From contig CAVYPX010000019.1 of assembly GCA_963770485.1 (NCBI GenBank), positions 20,335 through 84,334 on the forward strand: a DNA stretch of 64,000 bases, read 5' to 3'. Position numbers and translations under genes: made by a program. The stretch is from CAVVEC01 sp963770485 (GTDB lineage Bacteria > Acidobacteriota > Terriglobia > Terriglobales > Acidobacteriaceae). Of the stretch, positions 15,773-25,301 are shown in pieces (positions within the stretch are counted from its first letter, which is position 1; each line of letters starts with the position of its first letter). The notes under the pieces are model-generated. The model made no database searches and had not been told where the DNA came from. It saw nothing but the letters and a program-made list of their open reading frames with translations.

Positions 15773-16528
15773 ATGCGTAATTGCCTGGTGATTCTGCTCG
15801 CAGTCTTTTGCTGCAGCCTTGTTACTTTCTCCCAAACCGCCGACGAATTGATTAACAAGAACATCGAAGCCAAGGGCGGGATGGATAAGATCCAAGCCAT
15901 TAAGACCCTGCGCATGACCGGCAAACTGGTTGCCGTGGGCGGTTTTACCGGCGCCACGGGCCAGCAAAACATGCGTCCGAACTTGGTGCGCGAGACTTTC
16001 ACCCTCCAGGGGATGACTTTGGTGCAAGCCTACGACGGTTCCACGGCCTGGCAAATTCAGCCCTTCCGGGGCCGCAAGGACCCCGAACTCATGGGAGACG
16101 ATGACATGCGCGATCTTTTGATCGACGCTGATTTCGATGGGCCGCTCGTGAACTACAAAGAGAAGGGAAATACCGTCGAATACCTCGGGCATGACGTTGT
16201 CGACGGAGACGACGCCCTCCGGCTCAAGGCGACGCTCAAAAATGGGGACATCGTCTACTACTACCTCGATCCCGACACCTACCTGGAGATTCGCAAAGAG
16301 ACCCAGGAATTTATTCGCGGCTCGGTTCGCGAAAATGTCATCGACCTGGGCTCTTACAAGCCTGTCGCCGGTGTAATGTATCCCTTTTCGATTGCTTCCG
16401 GACCCAAGGACGATCCTACGTCCTGGCAAACCGTAACCATGGAAAAGATTGAAGCCAATGTGCCGCTGGAAGCTTCCGATTTCGCGCTTCCGGCCTCGCT
16501 TAAGAAAGAAGCGCCGAACAAGCCATAA
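15773..16528 (+). CDS. periplasmic LolA-like/outer-membrane lipoprotein-sorting-like protein
   Basis: A 251-residue secreted protein with signal peptide MRNCLVILLAVFCCSLVTFS cut near residue 20. The mature part begins TADELINKNIEAKGGMDKIQAIKTLRMTG, a pattern seen in LolA/LolB-fold proteins of the outer-membrane lipoprotein-sorting family, and continues with long beta strands (VEYLGHDVVDGDDALRLKAT, YYYLDPDTYLEIRKE). Members hold lipids or lipoproteins in a beta-sheet pocket. SD is AGGAG 8 bases from the ATG. It is divergent from the peptide cluster and followed 70 bases later by the large Asp-box protein. Confidence 0.8.
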   Translation: MRNCLVILLAVFCCSLVTFSQTADELINKNIEAKGGMDKIQAIKTLRMTGKLVAVGGFTGATGQQNMRPNLVRETFTLQGMTLVQAYDGSTAWQIQPFRGRKDPELMGDDDMRDLLIDADFDGPLVNYKEKGNTVEYLGHDVVDGDDALRLKATLKNGDIVYYYLDPDTYLEIRKETQEFIRGSVRENVIDLGSYKPVAGVMYPFSIASGPKDDPTSWQTVTMEKIEANVPLEASDFALPASLKKEAPNKP

Positions 16529-16598
16529 GCAGCAAAGAGTCCAACTGGGTCCGCCAGTTAGCAACAAAAACATGTATTCGCAAAGAGGATATTGACCG

Positions 16599-19500
16599 AT
16601 GATTGCTCGCGCCCGCCGTATCCACCATCTCGCAAGGGCATCGCAGTTGGTCGCACTTGTGGCCACATTCCTGATTACAGCCTTTGTGCCCCTCGGGGTT
16701 TCCGCCCAGGAAGCCATTAAATTCGACGCCGCCACGGTTTCCGGATTGCCCATCCGCAACATCGGCTCCGCCGCTATGAGCGGACGGATCGCGGCGGTCA
16801 CCGCGGTGAACGAGAATGGGCGTCTGACTATGTTCGTGGGCTCAGCCAGCGGCGGGGTTTGGAAATCGGTCAACGGCGGCACTACTTTCAAGCCGGTCTT
16901 TGACCGCCAGCCGGTGCAATCCATTGGCGCGGTCACGATCGATCCTTCGAATCACAAGATTGTCTGGGTTGGGACCGGTGAGGGATGGACCCGAAATAGC
17001 GTCTCGATTGGCGACGGAATCTACAAATCCACCGATGGCGGCGAAAACTGGACCAACGTCGGGCTCAAAGACTCCGAGCACATCGCGAAGATTCTGGTCG
17101 ATCCCAAAGACGGCAACACCGTCTACGCCTGTGCCGAAGGTCATGTTTGGAATGACAACGACGAGCGCGGCGTTTACAAAACTAGCGATGGCGGCAGCAC
17201 CTGGCGGAAGGTTCTCGCGGGTGCGAACGGCTCCACTGGTTGCGGCATGATCGCGATGAGCCCTCTGGAGCCCAAGACGATTTTTGCCTCCATGTGGGAT
17301 TTCAGGCGCCAGGGTTGGACGTTCCGCTCCGGCGGGCCTGGCAGCGGACTCTACCAATCTACCGATGGAGGTGAGCACTGGACCGAACTCAACGATAGCA
17401 ACAGCAAAGGTCTGCCCGAAAAACCTTGGGGACGAATTGCGCTGGCAGTTGCCCCCTCCAAGCCGCAAGTGGTCTACGCCATGATTGAGTCGAAGAAGAG
17501 CGCGTTGTTTCGTTCCGATGATGGCGGCAAGACCTGGAACCGGCTGGACGCCAGCCAATTTGTAGTCTGGCGGCCTTTTTATTTTGCCAACCTGATTGTC
17601 GATCCCAAGAACGAGAACAAGATCTTCAAACCAGATGGGCCGCTGCTGCTCAGTGTGAATGGCGGGAGGAGTTTTAGCTCCGTGGCCAACGCCCACGGCG
17701 ATCACCACGACGTTTGGATCGATCCCGACAACCCCAACATTGTTTTCACCGGGGATGACGGTGGCCTATGGCGCAGTGAAGACGGAGGAACCCGCTGGAA
17801 GCACCAACTCAACCTGCCGGTTTCGCAGTTCTACCACGTAAGCATTGACAACGCGAATCCCTATCACGTTTATGGCGGGCTGCAAGATAACAGTTCCTGG
17901 GTGGGAGACTCATCTTATCCCGGCGGAGTCGGCAACTCCCGCTGGGAAAACATGTACAGCGGGGATGGCTTCTGGATGTTTGAGGACACAGCCGATCCCG
18001 ACTACATCTACGCTGAATCTCAGGGTGGCGAGATCGGCCGCGTCAACCGGCATACCCACGAAACCCGAGATATCAAGCCTCTTCCCAACTACAACGAGAA
18101 GAAGTTGCGCTTCAACTGGAACACGCCGATTCACATGAGCCCGAATGAAAAAGGAACGATCTACATTGGGGCGCAGTTCCTGTTCCGCTCGCGGGATCAT
18201 GGCCAGTCCTGGGAACGTATTTCCCCCGACCTCACTACCAACGATCCAGAAAAGCAGAAGCAGGAAGAGTCCGGCGGAGTCACGGTGGATAATTCCTCGG
18301 CGGAGATGCACACCTCCATCTACTCCATTTCGGAGTCTCCGAAGAACGGTCAGATCATCTGGGTTGGAACCGACGACGGCAATCTGCAGATCACCCGCGA
18401 CGCCGCCAAGACCTGGACCAACGTGGTGGGCAACATCCAGGGACTGGGCAAGAATTCCTGGGTCTCGACCGTCGAAGCCAGCCGCTTTGACGAAGCCACC
18501 GCCTACGCCACCTTCGACCGTCACACCTTCGGCGATATGAAGCCCTACGCTTACAAAACCACTGACTATGGAAAGACCTGGACCTCGCTGAACGTGCAGG
18601 AGAATGGCGTTCTCGGCTACACGCACGTGATCAAAGAAGACACCGTGGATCCAAAGCTCCTTTTCCTGGGGACGGAGTTCGGTCTTTGGATCTCGGTGGA
18701 TGGCGGCCAGCGCTGGGCGCAGTATAAGAGCACCAATTTCCCGGCAGTGGCCGTGCGTGACATAGTTGTGCATCCCCGGGAATCTGATCTTGTACTCGCC
18801 ACCCACGGGCGCGGCATCTGGATTATCGACGACATCTCGCCGCTCCGGGCGCTGACGCCCGATCTGATGGCCAAAGACGCCAGCCTCATCGACGGTCCAC
18901 CGGCGGTTCAGTATCTGAATGCCAACGGAGGTTGGGCCGAGGGCGACGAAACTTTCAGCGGCCCGCCACGACCGACCGACGCCTCCATCACCTACTATCA
19001 GAAGCATCGCCACATTTTCGGCGACTTAAAGATTGAAATCCTCGATCAGGATGGCAAGCTGGTAGACACCATTGCCGGCACCAAACATCGCGGTCTGAAC
19101 CGGGCCACGTGGTCCATGCAACTCAAGCCGCCCATCGTTCCACCCGCGGCCAGCGCGCTATTCGCGGCCGCGCAGGGCCCGCGCGTGCTTCCCGGCACTT
19201 ATACGGTCAAAATGACCAAGGGTGACCAAGTCTATACGGCGCCGCTGAAGGTGGTACTCGATCCCCGCGCCAAGTTCACCGTCGAAGACCGCAAGGCGCA
19301 ATTCGACCTGGCGATGAAGCTGTACGACTTGCTCGGTCACATGAGCTATGCCGTGAGTGCCATGGAGGGGGTGCGCGACTCGGCGTCGGCTCGCGTTGCC
19401 AAACTGCCGGAGAAAGATCCTTTGCGTGCCCGTCTGCAGCAACTTTCCAAGGATTCCGATGAGATGCGTTCCAAGATCGTTGCTACCAAGGAAGGCGGCG

Positions 19501-19799
19501 CTATCACGGGAGAAGAGCGCATTCGGGAACACCTTGGCAGGCTCTACGGATCGGTAAACAGTTATGAGGGCCGGCCCGCCGATTACCAGGTCGCTCGGAC
19601 GGAATCCCTTGCCCATGAACTCGAAGACGTCATTACTGACTTCCGCAAGGTGACGGGCAAAGAGCTGGCCGGGATCAATGCCGCTCTGCAAAAGAAGAAG
19701 CTCGAGGCGATCTCGGTGTTGACCGAGGCGGACTGGCAGAAACGGCAGGAAACGGGATCGGCAGGATCGAAGAGGACTGTGCTCCATGAAGTGGACTAG
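16599..19799 (+). CDS. secreted VPS10/sortilin-like Asp-box (BNR) repeat protein
   Basis: A 1066-residue protein with a signal peptide (cleavage after VSAQ near residue 37). Asp-box/BNR repeats of the S-x-D-G-G-x-x-W type recur through residues about 70-740: KSTDGGENW, KTSDGGSTW, QSTDGGEHW, RSDDGGKTW, RSEDGGTRW, KTTDYGKTW, giving one or two large beta-propellers as in VPS10/sortilin and xyloglucanase-type proteins. The C-terminal 300 residues form a beta domain (LPGTYTVKMTKGDQVYTAPLKV) followed by a helical tail. Such proteins are common in Acidobacteriota and annotated as glycosyl hydrolases, but catalytic residues cannot be assigned here. Probably exported to the periplasm or surface. Confidence 0.88.
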   Translation: MIARARRIHHLARASQLVALVATFLITAFVPLGVSAQEAIKFDAATVSGLPIRNIGSAAMSGRIAAVTAVNENGRLTMFVGSASGGVWKSVNGGTTFKPVFDRQPVQSIGAVTIDPSNHKIVWVGTGEGWTRNSVSIGDGIYKSTDGGENWTNVGLKDSEHIAKILVDPKDGNTVYACAEGHVWNDNDERGVYKTSDGGSTWRKVLAGANGSTGCGMIAMSPLEPKTIFASMWDFRRQGWTFRSGGPGSGLYQSTDGGEHWTELNDSNSKGLPEKPWGRIALAVAPSKPQVVYAMIESKKSALFRSDDGGKTWNRLDASQFVVWRPFYFANLIVDPKNENKIFKPDGPLLLSVNGGRSFSSVANAHGDHHDVWIDPDNPNIVFTGDDGGLWRSEDGGTRWKHQLNLPVSQFYHVSIDNANPYHVYGGLQDNSSWVGDSSYPGGVGNSRWENMYSGDGFWMFEDTADPDYIYAESQGGEIGRVNRHTHETRDIKPLPNYNEKKLRFNWNTPIHMSPNEKGTIYIGAQFLFRSRDHGQSWERISPDLTTNDPEKQKQEESGGVTVDNSSAEMHTSIYSISESPKNGQIIWVGTDDGNLQITRDAAKTWTNVVGNIQGLGKNSWVSTVEASRFDEATAYATFDRHTFGDMKPYAYKTTDYGKTWTSLNVQENGVLGYTHVIKEDTVDPKLLFLGTEFGLWISVDGGQRWAQYKSTNFPAVAVRDIVVHPRESDLVLATHGRGIWIIDDISPLRALTPDLMAKDASLIDGPPAVQYLNANGGWAEGDETFSGPPRPTDASITYYQKHRHIFGDLKIEILDQDGKLVDTIAGTKHRGLNRATWSMQLKPPIVPPAASALFAAAQGPRVLPGTYTVKMTKGDQVYTAPLKVVLDPRAKFTVEDRKAQFDLAMKLYDLLGHMSYAVSAMEGVRDSASARVAKLPEKDPLRARLQQLSKDSDEMRSKIVATKEGGAITGEERIREHLGRLYGSVNSYEGRPADYQVARTESLAHELEDVITDFRKVTGKELAGINAALQKKKLEAISVLTEADWQKRQETGSAGSKRTVLHEVD

Positions 19800-19818
19800 C
19801 CCAGCGGCAAGCCCTTGG

Positions 19819-20850
19819 CTATTTCGCCAGCTTCGACCAGAACGCTATGCCATCTAGTTGCCGGGTGTAGATCAATTCCGTGCCATCCGTCCCGAGAAGT
19901 CGCCCCACATTCGCCCCGTGAAGAAATGGCCCGAGCGTGCCTTTAACCGGAATCCACCGGCCCAGACCGGATGGATCAAACCTGAGTTGGAAAAGACCGG
20001 AAACAGGAGGATTCCATGAGCGGTGATGCATGCTCGCGAATACCTCGCCCGATTCGGTTAATGCAAAACCGGTAATGCGGACATCTTTGGGTGGGGGCAA
20101 TGGGGCCACTTTCGCAACCTTGAGCTTGCCCGTAGCTGTGTCAACCTCGATCCACTCGCCGCTTGCTCCGTTGTACAGTCCGACTTTTTGCGAAGTGCAT
20201 CGAAGGACAATGTTGCCGGGATACAAGCCGCGAGGAGACGTCCACCCGGAAGAGTTCAAGGTAGAGGTGTCCAGCATTGCTCTCAGTTGGCCTTTCTCGA
20301 GGTCATACTGCCGAAGCCTAAGCGAGGTTTCGATGCCTTTTCCGTCCTTGTCTCTGTCAATCCCGTAACTCCAGACCGTGCCGTCTTCCGCAGCGCAGAT
20401 GTATACCGGTAAAAAGGGGGTCGTGCGAACCACGTGACTTACCTGGCCGGTTGTGTCAATTGCTGCAATAAAATTGGCGGCGACCCCGGCCGGACCGCTC
20501 GTCCCTCCTGAGACCACCAATTTGCCGGAACTACCTACGGCCGCGTCGTCAATCCTGACGCTCTCGGCATCCTTGAACCAGACCATCCCTTCGCGGGCAA
20601 TCCTCCCTTCCCGATCATAGAGCACTACGGCCGCCTTTCTGGGAGTCAGATCATCGATCATGTAGGCTACGAGATAGCCTTTGTCCCAGTACCTAAATCC
20701 ATCGTTCAGCAGGGCTGAGAATTGAGCTTGGTGGTGTGGTTCCGCCAACTGAACTGAGGGGTTTTGGCTTTGCTGGCCGAGCAGGTGGATAGGGAAAACC
20801 ACCGACGAAAGAAAGGCTACCAAAGCTGACGCAAGTCTCCGGTTTTTCAT
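19819..20850 (-). CDS. secreted hypothetical protein, propeller-like
   Basis: A 343-residue protein with signal peptide (MKNRRLASALVAFLSSVVFP, cut near residue 26). The mature region has repeated short beta patterns such as GYLVAYMIDDLTPRKAAVVLYD, GKLVVSGGTSG, GTVWSYGIDRDKDGKG and GEVFASMHHRSW, consistent with a beta-propeller. No enzyme motif. It is convergent with the Asp-box protein gene, separated by 19 bases. Function unknown. Confidence 0.7.
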   Translation of the reverse strand: MKNRRLASALVAFLSSVVFPIHLLGQQSQNPSVQLAEPHHQAQFSALLNDGFRYWDKGYLVAYMIDDLTPRKAAVVLYDREGRIAREGMVWFKDAESVRIDDAAVGSSGKLVVSGGTSGPAGVAANFIAAIDTTGQVSHVVRTTPFLPVYICAAEDGTVWSYGIDRDKDGKGIETSLRLRQYDLEKGQLRAMLDTSTLNSSGWTSPRGLYPGNIVLRCTSQKVGLYNGASGEWIEVDTATGKLKVAKVAPLPPPKDVRITGFALTESGEVFASMHHRSWNPPVSGLFQLRFDPSGLGRWIPVKGTLGPFLHGANVGRLLGTDGTELIYTRQLDGIAFWSKLAK

Positions 20851-21223
20851 TGTGACTCCTTATAACTGATTTGCAGCCCTAGCGCAGCTAAGGATTCTCG
20901 CAGTTATGTTAATTTCGACAAAGCGACCGGGGGCAGAATATCGCGAAGCGGATTAAGGACAGCGGGAAGCCTCAATCCGAATCGGGCACGCCTGCACCAC
21001 GCACGATTTACAAGAACATGACAAGAAATTGACAGCCTCTTGACGAATACCCTCCGGTTGGTAGTTTACAGTCATTTCGGCACCTGGTTCGGGCTCTTCG
21101 GATCTTGGTCTGAGCCTTGATTGTCAAACACGATCACTGTGAATGAATGACTGGACGCCTGTACACAGCCCGGTGCTGGGGATAGACTGGTCCGACCGAA
21201 CCGAAAGTGGGGATGGGGAAAGA
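20851..21223. promoter_or_regulatory. intergenic region with candidate promoter for 21224
   Basis: This 373-base divergent intergenic stretch holds no convincing gene. A possible sigma-70 promoter for the rightward genes is TTGACG (21040-21045), 16 bases, TAGTTT (21062-21067); a second TTGACA at 21029-21034 lacks a matching -10. Confidence 0.35.
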
Positions 21224-21616
21224 ATGGGATTTCGAAACAGCTTTTTTCTGGTTCTGCTATCAATCATCATGACTGCAGGGCTATGCGGGGCCGGGCAGGC
21301 CAACAGCAATCTTCAGACGTTCTCCGGCGAGATCATGGATGACCTCTGCGCCAAGGACAAAACGCACTCCAAGATGATGGAAGAGATGAAGAGCATGGGA
21401 ACTGACCCGGCGGTTTGCAGCAGGAAGTGCGTTGAACTCGGCGCCAAGTATGTGTTATACGACCGCCAGAAGGATGCAGTTTACAGCATCGAAGATCAGG
21501 ACAAGGCTGAGGCATTCGCTGGCCGCAAGGTTCGTATCTTGGGAACATTTGACAAGAAAAAGATCAAGATCGAGAAAATCGAACCTGCCGAGTCGTCCAG
21601 TTTAAGAGCGAAGTAA
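21224..21616 (+). CDS. small secreted Cys-containing protein (copy 1)
   Basis: A 130-residue protein; the ATG at 21224 follows GGGGAAAGA, and MGFRNSFFLVLLSIIMTAGL is the signal peptide. The mature domain begins FSGEIMDDLCAKDKTH and continues CSRKCVELGAKYVLYD, then YSIEDQDKAEAFAGRKVRILGTF. The gene at 27260 has the same plan (Gxx-D-xLCA, CxxxC-xxxGA-xYxL, AGxKxxVxGT), so the two are paralogues, resembling small DUF5818-type secreted proteins of acidobacteria. The conserved Cys could form disulphides or bind a ligand. It stands directly before the electron-transfer operon, separated by 26 bases, so a role in that system is possible. Confidence 0.8.
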   Translation: MGFRNSFFLVLLSIIMTAGLCGAGQANSNLQTFSGEIMDDLCAKDKTHSKMMEEMKSMGTDPAVCSRKCVELGAKYVLYDRQKDAVYSIEDQDKAEAFAGRKVRILGTFDKKKIKIEKIEPAESSSLRAK

Positions 21617-21642
21617 ACGCTGACGCAGCATAGGGCCGCGCG

Positions 21643-22248
21643 ATGCGATCGAAAATCCGTGGACTGGCTCTTGTATTAGTAGCGTCAGCCGCGGTGTCGG
21701 CTTTTTTCTTGAAGCGGACAAGTTCAGCAAACTCAGGCAAAGATCAGCCTTCCATTGATACTCCTGAAGTATTCAGCCCAGCCCACCCCACCATCCTGGA
21801 GTCGGTGAAGGATTTCTTTGGCTGGCGCAAGACGCCCGTGCAACCGATTGCCTTCACTCACAAGATTCATATTGAACACCAGGTTGCATGCACCACTTGT
21901 CACAAAGGCGTGAACAGCGGCCCTGTGGCGGGTCTGCCGAGCGACAAGCTCTGCATGCGCTGTCATGCGTTTTTCGCCAAGGATCGTCCTGAGATCATCA
22001 AGCTCACGGCAATTTTCAATGCAGGGCTGGATGTGTCCTGGCAGCGGGTTTACGGATTCAGCCCGTCGGCTCACGTCAAGTTTAACCACGCGCCGCACAT
22101 CCGCGCCGGCGTTGACTGCTCCAACTGCCACGGCGACGTGAAAAACATGACGGTCGCGGTGCGCGCGGTGAATTTGAATATGGGCTATTGCTTGAGTTGC
22201 CATCGAGCCAAAGGAGTTTCGACCGACTGCGTTACTTGCCATTTCTGA
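21643..22248 (+). CDS. pentaheme c-type cytochrome subunit (ActA/QrcA-like)
   Basis: A 201-residue protein with an N-terminal membrane or signal segment (about 7-23) and five CxxCH heme sites: CTTCH (83-87), CMRCH (104-108), CSNCH (159-163), CLSCH (183-187), CVTCH (196-200). Extra His in FTHKIHIEHQ and FNHAPHIRAG are likely distal ligands, as in the cytochrome c7/c3 type. Its position before a molybdopterin-family protein, 4Fe-4S protein, NrfD protein and DUF3341 protein matches ActA of alternative complex III (five hemes); QrcA of the menaquinone reductase has six. It should carry electrons in the periplasm. Confidence 0.93.
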   Translation: MRSKIRGLALVLVASAAVSAFFLKRTSSANSGKDQPSIDTPEVFSPAHPTILESVKDFFGWRKTPVQPIAFTHKIHIEHQVACTTCHKGVNSGPVAGLPSDKLCMRCHAFFAKDRPEIIKLTAIFNAGLDVSWQRVYGFSPSAHVKFNHAPHIRAGVDCSNCHGDVKNMTVAVRAVNLNMGYCLSCHRAKGVSTDCVTCHF

Positions 22249-22274
22249 CGGGCATCAGCGGGTCTGGGGCATTT

Positions 22275-24587
22275 ATGGAACGGCGCGACTTCCTGAAAGT
22301 TACGGTGCTGACCGGGGCGACGGCGGCGCTGAGCGGATGCGAAAAGCCGGCGCAGCAACTCGTCCGCTTTGTCCCCGAACAGGATCTGGTCCCGGGTGTG
22401 GCCGTTTGGAAACCGAGCTTGTGCACGCTCTGTTCTGCAGGCTGCGGATTGACGGTTCGGGTGATGGAGGGCGAAGCCGAGGTCGTTCGCAAGGGGCAAC
22501 TTGGCCTGATCAAGATGGGTCTTGCCAAGAAACTGGAAGGCAACCCCGATCACCCCATAAATCAGGGGAAGCTCTGTGCCCGCGGGCAGGCTGGTCTCCA
22601 ACTCACTTATCATCCGGATCGAGTACGAGGACCGCTCAAGCGCTCCGGCCCTCGGGGATCGGGCAATTTCCAGCAGATCACTTGGGAAGAAGCGCTTGGC
22701 GAAGTGGTCTCGAAGCTACAAGAGCTTCGTTCCCAGAAGCAGGCCGGGGCCCTGCGCTTCCTGATTGGACGTCTGCGCGGTCAACGCCGTGAACTGATCG
22801 AGGAGTTTCTTAAGACTGTCGGTTCCTCTCCGGCGATGGTATTTGATCCGCTGGACGAGCCAGTTTTGCGGCAGGCAAATCTGCTCAGTTTCGGTCGCGC
22901 CACGATGCCGTCGTTCGATTTGGCGCACGCCAATTACGTCATCTCCTTCGGCGCGGATTTCCTGGGGACGTGGAACTCTCCGGTCGCGCAGTCGATCGCG
23001 TACGGCGAAATGCGGCAAGGACACCCCGGCAGCCGCGGCAAGTTGGTGCAAGTCGAGCAGCGAATGTCGCAGACCGGGGCGAACGCTGACGAGTGGGTTC
23101 CCGTGCGTCCCGGCATGGATGGTGTGTTGGCGTTGGGCCTTGCCCATGTGATCCTCAAGGAAAAGCTCCGCCCGACCAGAGAGAACGGCGAGACACTCAT
23201 CGCGGGATGGCAGCAAGGTCTGCCTGACTATTCGCCCGAGGCGGTCGAGAAGACGGCTGGGGTCGCAGCGAAGCGAATCGAGCGATTGGCACGTGAAATG
23301 GCCGCCCACACACCCGCGGTCGCCATGATCGGAGGGGCGCCCCTCGCCCAGACCAATGGCCTGTTCAGTGCCCTGGCCGTGAATGCGCTCAACGCACTAC
23401 TAGGGAGTGTGGGTACGCCGGGAGGAATGTTCTTCACGCCACGGCCGCCACATGCGGAACATGAGTGGGGAGGCTTCGCTGCGGCGAGCGATTTTGCCGG
23501 CCAATTTCTCGCGGGCAAGCTTGACGATACGCACGTCCTCCTGCTTTACAACGCTAATCCCGTGTTTGCCACGCCCGCTGCCTGGAAGGTCCGGGATTCG
23601 CTGGAGAGAATCCCCTTCATTGTCAGTTTTGGGAGTTTCGTGGATGAGACGAGCGCGTTCGCCGATCTGATTCTGCCGGATCATTCACCGCTGGAATCCT
23701 GGCTGGATGACATTCCCGAGTCCGGCACAACCCAAGCCGTGGTCAGCCTGGCAGCGCCGGCGATGCTTCCACTGCACGACACCCGCGCCATGCCCGATGT
23801 GCTGCTGCAAATTGCGCATCAACTCGGCGGCGACGCAGTCAAATCTCTTCCCTGGCAAAGTTTCGACGAAATGCTACAGGCATCAATTTCGTCGCTTAGA
23901 ACGGCCGAGACAAGCCCGCCGGTTGATCCGGAGAAATTCTGGGCCAAAGTGCAAGAACAGGGTGGGTGGTGGAGCGAAAAGATGCGGAGCGACGCCAAGC
24001 AAACCATCGCTTCGGTCGCTTTCGGCGGATCTGCTTCCAAGCAACCTGCCTTCAAACAGCCTGCTTTCAGACAACATGGAAAGCCCGAGTCCGCCCTGCC
24101 CCAATTCGACGGCGCCGAGCATGAATTTCCCTTTCATTTTCACCCTTACGTCTCGCAGGCGTTCCTCGACGGCGCGCTCGCGCATCTGCCCTGGATGCAG
24201 GAAATGCCGGACGCGCTCTCCACGGTCATGTGGGGCACGTGGATTGAGATCAACCCGAAAACCGCTGCGAAACTTGGCATTGAACAGGGCGATCTCGTCG
24301 AAGTTCGCTCCCAGCATGGCAAGTTGCAGGCACCCGCGCTGGTGTCTCCTGGAATTGCTCCCGACGTGATCGCAATGCCTTTCGGCCAAGGGCACGAGAA
24401 CTTCAGCCGGTATGCCAGCGGTCGTGGCGCCAATCCTATGACGATACTGGCGCCGCTGCAGGTGGCTGAGACTGGATCGCTCGCCTGGGCGGCGACACGC
24501 GTGGATATCTCCAAGGTTGGCCGAGGGAAACTAGCCCTGTTCGCTGGTGGTCTGCGGGAGCGGCCGAGTGAATTGGAACACCGTTAG
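22275..24587 (+). CDS. molybdopterin-oxidoreductase-family subunit (ActB1/QrcB-like)
   Basis: A 770-residue protein. The ATG at 22275 is chosen because it begins MERRDFLKVTVLTGATAALS, a Tat signal (RRDFLK), followed by a lipobox LSGC (Cys22), so it is probably exported folded and lipid-anchored. Cys50, Cys53, Cys57 and Cys101 (CTLCSAGC, KLCARGQ) can bind a 4Fe-4S cluster. The body has family patterns such as LEGNPDHPINQGKLC and a C-terminal beta-barrel (WIEINPKTAAKLGIEQGDLVEV). In Act and Qrc complexes this subunit lacks molybdenum and acts as a scaffold. Whether a cofactor binds here cannot be told from sequence alone; no obvious Cys, Sec or Ser Mo ligand was identified. Confidence 0.93.
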   Translation: MERRDFLKVTVLTGATAALSGCEKPAQQLVRFVPEQDLVPGVAVWKPSLCTLCSAGCGLTVRVMEGEAEVVRKGQLGLIKMGLAKKLEGNPDHPINQGKLCARGQAGLQLTYHPDRVRGPLKRSGPRGSGNFQQITWEEALGEVVSKLQELRSQKQAGALRFLIGRLRGQRRELIEEFLKTVGSSPAMVFDPLDEPVLRQANLLSFGRATMPSFDLAHANYVISFGADFLGTWNSPVAQSIAYGEMRQGHPGSRGKLVQVEQRMSQTGANADEWVPVRPGMDGVLALGLAHVILKEKLRPTRENGETLIAGWQQGLPDYSPEAVEKTAGVAAKRIERLAREMAAHTPAVAMIGGAPLAQTNGLFSALAVNALNALLGSVGTPGGMFFTPRPPHAEHEWGGFAAASDFAGQFLAGKLDDTHVLLLYNANPVFATPAAWKVRDSLERIPFIVSFGSFVDETSAFADLILPDHSPLESWLDDIPESGTTQAVVSLAAPAMLPLHDTRAMPDVLLQIAHQLGGDAVKSLPWQSFDEMLQASISSLRTAETSPPVDPEKFWAKVQEQGGWWSEKMRSDAKQTIASVAFGGSASKQPAFKQPAFRQHGKPESALPQFDGAEHEFPFHFHPYVSQAFLDGALAHLPWMQEMPDALSTVMWGTWIEINPKTAAKLGIEQGDLVEVRSQHGKLQAPALVSPGIAPDVIAMPFGQGHENFSRYASGRGANPMTILAPLQVAETGSLAWAATRVDISKVGRGKLALFAGGLRERPSELEHR

Positions 24588-24596
24588 GAGAATGGA

Positions 24597-25301
24597 ATGG
24601 CACATCGCTGGGGTATGGTAGTGGACCTGGATCGCTGCACTGGCTGTGAGGCCTGCGTGATCGCCTGTCGCGCCGAAAACAACATCGCCACCGTAGGAGA
24701 AGAGCAAGCGCGGAAGGGGCGCGCCATGCACTGGATTCGCGTCGAGCGCTACTACGAGGGCGAATTCCCAGATGTGCGAGTGAAGTTTCAGCCGGTGCTC
24801 TGCCAGCAATGCGACGCCGCGCCCTGCGAGCCCGTTTGCCCGACTTATGCCAGCTATCACACCGCCGAGGGTCTGAATGCCCAGATCTATAACCGGTGCA
24901 TCGGCACGCGCTATTGCGCGAATGCCTGCCCGTACTCCGTGCGCTTCTTCAACTTCTTCAATCCTGCATGGGAGAAGCCTCTGCACTTGCAGTTGAACCC
25001 CGACGTATCCGTACGGCAGGTCGGCGTCATGGAGAAGTGCACGTTCTGTGTGCAACGAATCAAAGCCGCGGAAATTCACGCGAAGGCGGAGAGTCGCGAA
25101 CTCAAAGATGGAGAACCCGCCCCCGCCTGTGTGCAATCCTGCGCACCCAAGGCGCTCGTGTTCGGCGACCTCAATGATCCCGAAAGCGAGGTGTCGCGCC
25201 TGTCGCGCTCTCGCCGGGGGAGCAAATTGCTGGAGGAACTCGGAACTCAACCCAAAGTGACTTACTTGCAGCGGGACTCGTGGAATGACGAAAACCTCTG
25301 A
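24597..25301 (+). CDS. 4Fe-4S electron-transfer subunit (ActB2/QrcC-like)
   Basis: A 234-residue ferredoxin-type protein with four groups of Cys: CTGCEACVIAC (14-24), CQQCDAAPCEPVC, CIGTRYCANAC and CTFC with CVQSC, which together bind three to four iron-sulphur clusters as in DmsB, PsrB and QrcC. No signal peptide, so it is probably co-exported with the Tat-signalled subunit upstream, from which it is separated by only 9 bases. In ActB of classical alternative complex III this domain is fused to the molybdopterin-like domain; here the two are separate genes. It overlaps the NrfD gene by 17 bases. Confidence 0.95.
   Translation: MAHRWGMVVDLDRCTGCEACVIACRAENNIATVGEEQARKGRAMHWIRVERYYEGEFPDVRVKFQPVLCQQCDAAPCEPVCPTYASYHTAEGLNAQIYNRCIGTRYCANACPYSVRFFNFFNPAWEKPLHLQLNPDVSVRQVGVMEKCTFCVQRIKAAEIHAKAESRELKDGEPAPACVQSCAPKALVFGDLNDPESEVSRLSRSRRGSKLLEELGTQPKVTYLQRDSWNDENL

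Noticed and set aside
17910..19013. Open frame on the minus strand (367 codons) opposite the Asp-box protein
   Set aside because: Shadow of the large Asp-box gene, no RBS or domain.
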